From positions 124,001 through 188,000 of the forward strand of contig CAWGCJ010000004.1 in the NCBI GenBank assembly GCA_963821095.1: a stretch of DNA of 64,000 nucleotides. The letters run 5' to 3'. The position numbers and the translations under genes are program-made. Source of the DNA: CAVPHV01 sp963821095 (GTDB lineage Bacteria; Actinomycetota; Acidimicrobiia; Spongiisociales; UBA5794). The notes below the pieces were generated by a model. That model searched no databases. It saw only the letters and a program-made list of their open reading frames with translations, and was not told the origin of the DNA. Positions 9,088 through 16,317 of this stretch are shown here, one piece after another. The first letter of the stretch is position 1, and each line of letters begins with the position of its first letter.

Positions 9088-10046
9088 TGGGCGACGTCTT
9101 CTCCGCGCTTGCTGATGTCTTCACCAGCCCAACCATGTACTCGAGTGCGGTGCGGCTCGGCGGGTTCCTGGCGTTCGCCGCCATGGGTGAGTTGGTGGCT
9201 GAGAAGGCAGGCACGATCAACATCTCCGTCGAGGGTTCGCTGCTGGCCGGTGCTTTCACCGGCGCCGTGGGCTACACGATTGCCGACTCCGCCGGGATCT
9301 CCGGAGCCGGGGCGGCGTGGTTCGGCCTGGCCGCAGGGGTGTTTGGCGGGGTGCTGGTTGCCCTGATCCAGGCCAACATGAGCCACCGACTGACCGCCGA
9401 CCAGTTTGTGGTTGGTCTCACCGCCAATGTGCTCGTGCTCGGCCTCGCCGGGTACCTCAGCGCCCACATGGACCTGGTCACGCACCGCGCCGAGGTGATC
9501 GAGATCCCGCTCTTGTCCGACATCCCGCTCATCGGTCCCGCTCTGTTCGGACAGACCTGGCCGACCTACTTGCTGTATCCGCTGATCCCGCTCACATGGT
9601 GGCTTCTCTACAAGACTCGCTGGGGCCTCGAGGTGCGGGCGGTTGGCGAGAACCCGCAGGCGGCAGACGTTTCGGGGATCGACGTCAACAAGCGCCGCCG
9701 CCAGGCCATCTACTACATGGGGATTCTGGCCGGGCTCGGCGGTGCCTTCCTCGTCGTCGGCCAGGTCGGCACCTACGACACCGGGGCCGTCGGCGGGAGG
9801 GGCTTCATCGCGATTGCCGCGGTGTACTTCGGGGGTTGGCGACTGGGCGGTGTACTGCTCGGAGTGTTTGTGTTCGGGTTGGCCGATGCGTTCCGGCTGG
9901 CGGTGCCCGTGCTCGGCTATCAACTCAACGCCCAGTTCTTGGCGGCCCTGCCCTATGTGATCACCCTGGTGGTGATGTTCTTCATCACCAAGGCGTACCG
10001 GCAGCCGATGGCGTTGTCGCGACCATTCATTCGCGGCCTACGCTGA
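9087..10046 (+). CDS. BMP-family ABC transporter permease (second)
   Basis: Second BPD_transp_2 permease, 319 residues, about nine membrane segments. Family signatures are EKAGTINISVEGSLLAGA near residue 36 and GENPQAADVSGIDV near 190. ATG 9087 overlaps the preceding stop by one base. With the receptor, ATPase and first permease it completes a four-gene importer. The 76-base gap to the following Dxs gene shows no obvious terminator. Confidence 0.88.
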   Translation: MGDVFSALADVFTSPTMYSSAVRLGGFLAFAAMGELVAEKAGTINISVEGSLLAGAFTGAVGYTIADSAGISGAGAAWFGLAAGVFGGVLVALIQANMSHRLTADQFVVGLTANVLVLGLAGYLSAHMDLVTHRAEVIEIPLLSDIPLIGPALFGQTWPTYLLYPLIPLTWWLLYKTRWGLEVRAVGENPQAADVSGIDVNKRRRQAIYYMGILAGLGGAFLVVGQVGTYDTGAVGGRGFIAIAAVYFGGWRLGGVLLGVFVFGLADAFRLAVPVLGYQLNAQFLAALPYVITLVVMFFITKAYRQPMALSRPFIRGLR

Positions 10047-10122
10047 CGGTGGGTACGCCGCGTGTTATGGCGCGCCGGCCGGCTAGTTTGTGGTACGCAC
10101 CCGTTCCGAACCGTAGGAATCC

Positions 10123-12001
10123 TTGACCGTGGCCGATCAGAGCGACTTCCCGCTGCTCAACTCTCTCGATCTACCGGGAGACCTCGAGGCGATGGATCCC
10201 GACAACCTCGCCGCCCTGTGCGAGGAGATGCGGGCGTACATGCTCGACGTCATCTCCCGAACCGGTGGCCACCTATCGCCGAACCTCGGCGTCGTCGAAT
10301 TGTCGGTGGCGCTGCACCGCTCGTTCGACAGCCCCCGGGACCGGATCATCTGGGACGTCGGCCACCAGGCCTACGTCCACAAGTTGCTCACCGGCCGTTC
10401 CGGAGACTTCGGCACCTTGCGACAGTCTGCCGGGATGTCCGGCTACCCGGCGCGGGCCGAAAGTGTTCACGACCTCGTCGAGAACAGCCACGCCTCTACC
10501 TCGCTCAGCTACGCCGCCGGCCTGGCGCTGTCGCGACGGGTCGACGACGACTCGTACACCGTTGCGGTGATCGGCGATGGTGCCCTCACCGGTGGGATGG
10601 CCTACGAGGCGCTCAACCACATTGCCCAGATCAAACCGCCGCGGCTGATCATCATCATCAACGACAACGGCCGCTCCTATGCGCCGACGGTGGGCGGACT
10701 CGCCGAGCACTTGGCGGGGCTGCGGGTTGATCCGATGTACGAGCGCTACAAGGTGTTGCTCGGCCAGTTGGTTCGGGCGATCCCCAAGGTGGGGGATGCT
10801 GCCGACGAAGCGATGCGCCGGGTCAAGGAGAGCCTCAAGCAGATCGTCCAGCCTTCGACCTTCTTCGACGTGCTCGGACTCAAGTACGCCGGGCCGATCG
10901 ACGGGCACGACCTCGAATTGCTCGACGCCACCCTCGAACGCGCCAAGCAGATCAATGAACCGGTCGTCATCCACGTCGTCACCGAGAAGGGCCGTGGCTA
11001 CGAACCGGCGGTTCTCGACCAGCGCGACAAGCTGCACGGTGTTGGGGCGTTCGACCTCGACTCTGGTGCCCCGCTGTCCCGCCGCCTCGGGTACACCGAT
11101 GTGGTCGAGGCGGCGATCACCGACGCGGCAGCCCGCCGCCCCGAGGTCGTCACGATCACCGCGGCGATGGCGACTGCGGCGGGATTGGGAACGCTGGCGG
11201 AGATACAGCCGCATCGCGTCATCGACGTCGGACTCTGCGAGCAGCACGCCGTTACTTTGGCGGCAGGCCTTGCGATGGGGGGAATGCGGCCCATCGTCTG
11301 CATCTACTCGACCTTCCTGCAGCGGGCGTTCGACCAACTGCTGATGGACGTTGCGCTCCACGATCAGCCGGTTGTGTTCATGCTCGACCGGGCCGGAGTC
11401 ACTGGGCCCGACGGGCCTTCACACCACGGCGTGTTCGATCTCGCCTACCTGAGGATGATCCCCGGCCTGTCGATCGCGGCGCCATCGAGTGCTCAGGAGT
11501 TGTGTGGTCTGCTGGAGACCGCCCTCGACCATCCGGGCCCCGTTGCGATCCGCTACCCGAAGGCTTCGGTCGAAGGTATTCCCGCCCTGCCGGCCGAGCC
11601 GGTGCCGCTTGGTGAGTGGGAGGTGCAGCGCGAAGGGACGGACGTCCTCTTCCTCGCCGTTGGTCGAATGGTTGCCGAGGCGGCCAAGGCGGCGACGCTG
11701 CTCGAGGAACAGGGCGTGTCGTGCGGTGTGATCAACGCCCGTTGGGTCAAGCCGATGGATGCCGCGGCTCATCGAATGGGTCGAGCAGTACGACCAGGTG
11801 GTGACGGTCGAGGACAATGTGATCACCGGCGGGTTTGGCGCCGGGGTGCTCGAGGCATTGTCGCCGCTTGGGCTGGCCGGGAAGGTTCACGTGATGGGGC
11901 TGCCCAGCGAGTTCCTGCCGCCCGGCGACCCCGACTGGCTGATGTCCACCCGTGGTTTGGTCGCCGAGGAGATCGCAGCTGCGGTCACAGCCCGCGGCTG
12001 A
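10123..12001 (+). CDS. dxs: 1-deoxy-D-xylulose-5-phosphate synthase, frameshifted
   Basis: TPP-dependent condensation of pyruvate and glyceraldehyde 3-phosphate, first step of the MEP isoprenoid pathway. Motifs: GGHLSPNLGVVEL near 47, DVGHQAYVHK near 80, TPP/Mg site GDGALTGG with NDNGRSYAPTVGG, transketolase pyrimidine domain with DVGLCEQHAV, then DRAGVTGPDG. The frame breaks near 11762: deleting one C turns the local peptide into DARLIEW and joins it to VTVEDNVITGGFGAGV, ending at 12001. Joined length is 625 residues, normal. As Dxs is normally essential, a sequence error is the likeliest cause. Confidence 0.85.
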
Positions 12002-12048
12002 GAGCCGGGGATTGGGTGGGTGGAGGCCGACCGCATAGGATCTTGGTC

Positions 12049-12718
12049 ATGGCCAACCCCGCTTCCGAGTCATTCACGCCGCAAGAGGTACGCCAGGCCG
12101 ACCCCGGCCGGCTCATTGCTCTCACCGACGGCGTCTTTGCGATCATCATCACGATCCTGGTGCTGGACCTGAAGGGTTCCCGACCTCGACTCCGGTCAGT
12201 CGCTTTCTGAGTCCCTCTCCGAGATGCGTCCGACCTTGGTCGCCTTCGTCATCAGCTTTCTGATCGTTGGGATGTATTGGTCGACACATCGGAGCCTGTT
12301 TTCGCAGGTCCGCTATGTCGATACCAGGGTTGTCTGGCTGAACCTGCTCTTCTTGCTTCCGACGTCGATGATTCCGTTTGTCGCCTCCGCCGTCGGCGCC
12401 TACGACGACAACGCGACTGCGCTGCATCTCTATGGGGCGGTCCTCGTATTGGTCACCTTGTTTCGGATGCTGTTGTACTGGTACATCATGCGCCACCCCG
12501 GTCTGCTGTGGCAGCCGGCGAGTCCCCAGTCCCGGCGGCTGGGTTCGATCGTTGCTCTTGCTCCGGTGGTGATCTACGCCATCGCCATGGCGGTGGCCGG
12601 TTCGTTTCCGACGCTCAGCCTCACGCTGTACTTCTTGCTCCCGTTGCTTTATCTCGGCGCCGTCGCGCTTCTCAAGTCCGATCCGCGTACCAGAGTCGCC
12701 GCCGAAGAGCTCTCGTAG
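12049..12718 (+). CDS. TMEM175/DUF1211-family potassium-channel-like membrane protein, frameshifted
   Basis: Small membrane protein of the TMEM175 family, bacterial members of which are K+ channels. The signature RLIALTDGVFAI lies in the first helix (residues about 24-35), followed by LVLDLK. The frame then changes at the GGG run near 12174-12176: with one G removed it reads LKVPDLDSGQ and continues into MRPTLVAFVISFLIVG and four more helices. Joined length is about 222 residues, typical of the family. ATG 12049; convergent with the ArsR-type gene. Confidence 0.7.
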
Positions 12719-12731
12719 TCCGGAAGGCGGA

Positions 12732-13319
12732 TCACCGATCGGTCGACCCAGTTGGGGCAAACGCGAAGGTGAAGGCATACGCCGTGGTGTGCGGGCCCGG
12801 CCTTCTATCGTCCTTGCGGAACTCTGCAATGAGGTCACCGACTCGAGTGGCGAAGGCCGTGGCCTCGTTGTCGGTCAGATGAACCAACCAACGGCCGAAC
12901 TCCGCTATCGGCATTGTGCCCTGAAAGCCCCTTTCCAGCACGGCCGCCGTCTCGGCTCTCGCCGGTTCGAAGATGATGCCGGCGGCAAGGTCGGCGGCTC
13001 GGTGCGGGTCATCTGTTTGCTCCCAGGCGCCGGGTCCGGGTCGGAAGTTGCGGGCCGCCACGCGAAAGATCCGTTCGATTCTTGCACCGGACTTGCGCTG
13101 ATCCACTTGGACGAGCAAGCCGGTCTCGATCAGCAGGTTCACGTGGTAGTAGAGCCGCGTCTTTGGCGTCCCGAGGCGTTCGGCGAGTTTCGCCACCGTG
13201 ATCGGCTGGGACGATTCGTGGAGGATCCGCATCCGAGTCGGATTGGCGAGCGCCTCGAATTGGGCGATCTCGGTGAGGAGCTTCTCGGTGGGGAGTTCCG
13301 AGATGGTGGAGCTAGGCAT
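12732..13319 (-). CDS. ArsR-type winged-helix transcriptional regulator
   Basis: Regulator of 195 residues. The N-terminal winged HTH (about 18-75) has FEALANPTRMRILHE, then VAKLAERLGTPKTRLYYHVN, and the beta wing GLLVQVD; the remainder is a helical effector or dimer domain without a recognisable metal site. It overlaps by eight bases the small membrane-protein gene transcribed just before it, so both form one short operon. The effector is unknown. Confidence 0.75.
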   Translation of the reverse strand: MPSSTISELPTEKLLTEIAQFEALANPTRMRILHESSQPITVAKLAERLGTPKTRLYYHVNLLIETGLLVQVDQRKSGARIERIFRVAARNFRPGPGAWEQTDDPHRAADLAAGIIFEPARAETAAVLERGFQGTMPIAEFGRWLVHLTDNEATAFATRVGDLIAEFRKDDRRPGPHTTAYAFTFAFAPTGSTDR

Positions 13320-13491
13320 CTCGGTGGCGACGAGCGTCGACTCCGGTGACGACGAGCGTTGCGATCCCGGCGATGAGTAGCAGCCAGGCTGCGGGGGCCG
13401 ACCCGCTCGTGGTCATCATGATGATGGAGTAGATGACGATCAGTCCGATGCCGATTCCGAGTCCGAGGCGTTGTCTGGTGCGGTGATTCAT
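13312..13491 (-). CDS. Small two-helix membrane protein
   Basis: Predicted protein of 59 residues: basic start MNHRTRQRLG, hydrophobic helix about 11-27, short polar turn, second helix about 34-50, and a basic tail DARRHRDA (52-59). The preceding AGGAGGACAGAC on the minus strand supports the ATG at 13491. Its end overlaps the ArsR-type regulator start, as in repressor/target-membrane-protein pairs. I do not recognise the family. Confidence 0.6.
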   Translation of the reverse strand: MNHRTRQRLGLGIGIGLIVIYSIIMMTTSGSAPAAWLLLIAGIATLVVTGVDARRHRDA

Positions 13492-13591
13492 GTCTGTCCT
13501 CCTTCTATGTTCAGACGAGTTGAACATAACGTGAGGGGCTCCCAAATTCAAGCGACTCAAATATGAGCGCCCTAGTCTGAATATGCTCTCG

Positions 13592-13616
13592 CCGGTCCGG
13601 TCCGGTCCGGTCCGGA
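13592..13616. repeat. Short tandem pentanucleotide repeat (CCGGT)n
   Basis: Four perfect CCGGT units followed by CCGGA, in the intergenic region between the divergent small membrane-protein gene and the alpha/beta hydrolase. It ends about 40 bases before the hydrolase GTG. Such a run is prone to slippage and could alter promoter spacing. Confidence 0.7.
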
Positions 13617-13656
13617 CGGCCGAGCGATACCATTCGATGCAACCGCAGGCGGCAAG

Positions 13657-14581
13657 GTGGCAACGATGCAGGAAACGACGATCACGTTCCCTTCGGGCGA
13701 GGTCACGATGGCGGGTTCGCTTGTTGTTCCCGACGGCGATGGGCCGTATCCGGCGGCATTGTTGATCGCCGGTTCCGGCCCGCTTGATCGTGATGCCAAC
13801 CACAAGAAGATGGCGCTCAACCTGAGCCGAGACCTGGCGCAGATCCTGGCCGATGCCGGGTGGGCGTCGCTGCGCTTCGACAAGCGGGGGATCGGCGAAT
13901 CCGGTGGCGACTACATGAGCGCCGGACTCTTCGACGAACTGGCCGACGTCGAGGCCGCCTACGACTGGCTGGACGAACAACCCGAGACCGGGCCGATCGT
14001 GGCCGTCGGTCACAGCGTCGGCTCGATCATGGCTGCCGAGTTGGCGGGCAGGAAGCCCGAATTTGGCGGGCGTCGTGCTGCTGGCGACGACCACCAAGAC
14101 GGGTGAGGAGACGCTGCGCTGGCAGACCGCGCAGATGGCGGACCACATCGTTCCTCCGTATGTGAACAGGGCGCTGAAGTTGTTCCGCACCAGCGTGGTC
14201 AAGCAGCAGGCGAAGGCAGTGGCCAAGATGAAGGCGACGACCACCGACGTCGCCAGGATCCAGATGGTCAAGACCAACGCCAAGTGGATGCGGGAGTTCA
14301 TTGCGTACGACCCGGTTCCCGCCCTCGAGCGGATCGAGGTCCCGGTACTTGCCATCACCGGGTCCAAGGACGTTCAGGTGGATGTTGCCGACCTGGCGAC
14401 GGTGGCGGAGGTGGTACCCGACGCAGAGGTGCTTGCCGTCGAAGATGTCGACCACCTGCTCCGCCACGAGCCGGCCACCATCTCAAACCCACGCTTCTAC
14501 AAGAAGCAGTTCACCAAACCGATCGACCCGAGAGTGGTCGAGGCCCTCACGACCTGGCTCAACCCGTTCTTGCGTGGCTGA
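13657..14581 (+). CDS. Alpha/beta hydrolase, frameshifted
   Basis: Serine hydrolase of the dienelactone-hydrolase/acyl-thioesterase-like group. Residues 41-48 read GSGPLDRD, typical of this subgroup; the nucleophile motif GHSVG follows near 121. A frame change at about 14066 links ELAGRKP to NLAGVVLLATTT; removing one C from CCC restores it. The C-terminal half keeps VPVLAITGSKDVQVD (acid residue) and VDHLLRH (catalytic His). Joined length is 307 residues. Start GTG 13657, or ATG 13666. Substrate unknown. Confidence 0.72.
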
Positions 14582-14594
14582 GGTACAGAAAACC

Positions 14595-15811
14595 GCGCTT
14601 GTCTTCAGGTGGTGAGCGCGACGGGGTGACTCATGGAGGTGAGTTATGGCCCGTCCGAGGATTCGGTGGCCGGTAGCGCGTGTGGCGTTGTTGGCGGTTG
14701 GTCGGGGTGCCACGATCCCGCAGGCGGCTGCGGTGGCGGGGATTGGGCCCCGGACGGTGGACTCGTTGATCAGCGAGCATGGCCGGATGACGTTGAGAGA
14801 ACGCACGGCACGGCAGGACGCGTTGACGATTGAGGAGCGGGAGGAGATCCGGGTCGGGATCGAGCGTGGCGATCCTGATGCGGTGATCGCCGATCGGTTA
14901 TGTCGGCATCGTTCCACGGTATGGCGCGAGATCAGAGCCAACGGTGGCCGTAAGGGGTATCGGGCGTTCCGGGCCCATGAACGTGCTGATCACCACGCGA
15001 GGCGTCAACGGATGTCATGGACGGTGTCGCGTCCGTGGCTGTGGGACCACATCCAAGCCCAGTTACGTCTGTGGTGGTCTCCCCAACAGATCGCATGTCG
15101 GCTTCGCAAAGAGCACCCGAATGATCCATCCTGGTGGGTGTCACACGAATCGATCTACCAAGCCATCTATATCCAGGCCAAAGGGGAACTCCGCAAGGAG
15201 CTAGCGGCGTGTTTACGCACCGGGAGGGAGCAACGTAAAGCCCGCCGACGCGAACCCACCGATGAGACCCGAGGCAGAATCATTGGCATGGTCAACATTT
15301 CGGATCGTCCCGCCATTGTTGAGGACCGTGCCGTGAACGGTCACTGGGAAGGCGACCTGATCATCGGCAAAGACGGCCGCTCCGCCGTCGTCACCCTGGT
15401 CGAGCGCGCCACCCGGTTTGGGATGCTGATCAAGATCGAGAACAGAACCGCAGCCCACGTCGCCGCCCGTATCGCCACCGAGATCCACCGCCTCCCCACA
15501 GAACTGGTGAAATCATTGACCTGGGACCAAGGCAAAGAACTCGCCCACCACGCCGCCTTCAGCCTCGAAACCAACATCGACGTGTACTTTTGTGACCCGC
15601 ACTCACCATGGCAACGCGGCAGCAACGAAAACTGGAACGGTCTCGTCCGTCAATACCTCCCCAAAGGAACCGACCTCACCATCCACACCCAAGCCGACCT
15701 CGACCACATCGCCAACCAACTCAACGCCCGACCCAGAATGACCCTCGACTGGGACACCCCAGCCGAACGATTCAACCAACTCGTCGCGACCACAGCTTGA
15801 AACCAAGGCGC
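14595..15811 (+). mobile_element. IS30-family insertion sequence with imperfect terminal inverted repeats
   Basis: About 1.2 kb. The left end 14595-14622 (GCGCTTGTCTTC...GCGCGAC) matches the reverse complement of the right end 15783-15811 (GCGCCTTGGTTTC...TCGCGAC) at roughly 21 of 29 aligned positions with one gap. Both lie just outside or at the end of a single IS30 transposase gene, as is usual for this family. A possible 2-bp target duplication CC flanks it (14593-14594 and 15812-15813); this is too short to be sure. It sits directly after the hydrolase gene. Confidence 0.7.
14646..15800 (+). CDS. IS30-family transposase
   Basis: Intact DDE transposase, 384 residues. The N-terminal helix-turn-helix contains LTIEEREEIRVGIERG and DRLCRHRSTVWREI (IS30 HTH_38 type). 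The catalytic core shows the first Asp in NGHWEGDLIIG, the second in LTWDQGKE, and the Glu in GSNENWNGLVRQYLPKGTD, all standard IS30 signatures. ATG follows GGAGGTGAGTT. No frameshift, so it may be active. Confidence 0.92.
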   Translation: MARPRIRWPVARVALLAVGRGATIPQAAAVAGIGPRTVDSLISEHGRMTLRERTARQDALTIEEREEIRVGIERGDPDAVIADRLCRHRSTVWREIRANGGRKGYRAFRAHERADHHARRQRMSWTVSRPWLWDHIQAQLRLWWSPQQIACRLRKEHPNDPSWWVSHESIYQAIYIQAKGELRKELAACLRTGREQRKARRREPTDETRGRIIGMVNISDRPAIVEDRAVNGHWEGDLIIGKDGRSAVVTLVERATRFGMLIKIENRTAAHVAARIATEIHRLPTELVKSLTWDQGKELAHHAAFSLETNIDVYFCDPHSPWQRGSNENWNGLVRQYLPKGTDLTIHTQADLDHIANQLNARPRMTLDWDTPAERFNQLVATTA

Positions 15812-16008
15812 CCTAGCCACGCCAGAACCGATGACGACAGCGGCGAACGGCTATCGGCTCGAAGCAACGCGGTTCTGATGCCCACCTCAGGAGACTGCCG
15901 CGTAGGGTTGGGGCTCGGTGGTGATTCAGATCTGTGTATCTGGGCGGCCGTGCGCGACATCTGTTCAACGACGCATTTCGCGGTCGTCAGCCGACCCGGG
16001 GACACGCC

Positions 16009-16277
16009 ATGGGAGAGACCAATCGATTCGGGAGACGCCTCCTCCTGGTACTCATCGGCGCCTTCAGCGGCCTGCTCAGTGGCGTCGGCGCCCAGAACGG
16101 GGTGCCGCCGGCGGCGCTGTTCCCGTGCTGCAGTGGGGGGTGCCGTTGGCGGTCGAGGCAGCTCGCACGACGCGGCTCGGCGATGAGTACCCGGAGTGGT
16201 CCGCAGCGATCCATGCTGTGGCTTCGTCGCTCGAGCCGACCTCGGTCTGGAGCATGTGGCGCACCGACTCAGCCTGA
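16009..16277 (+). pseudogene. Small hypothetical protein, frameshifted
   Basis: Starts MGETNRFGRRLLLVLIGAFS with a basic end and one hydrophobic helix, like a signal anchor, up to GVPPAA. A frame change around 16110-16125 then leads to VPVLQWGVPLAVEAARTTR and a tail ending at 16277, about 90 residues in all. Neither half is recognisable alone. It lies between the IS30 element and the XRE regulator. The upstream 15812-16008 shows nothing else. Confidence 0.35.
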
Positions 16278-16317
16278 GCGAATGACAGCATCCAAGCGGA
16301 GTTGCTAGATTCCTGGC

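Noticed and set aside
1985..12180. Programmed +1 frameshifting as the explanation for the repeated frame breaks
   Set aside because: The break sites share no slippery motif or downstream structure and occur in unrelated housekeeping genes; single-base excess in C/G runs is a simpler explanation.
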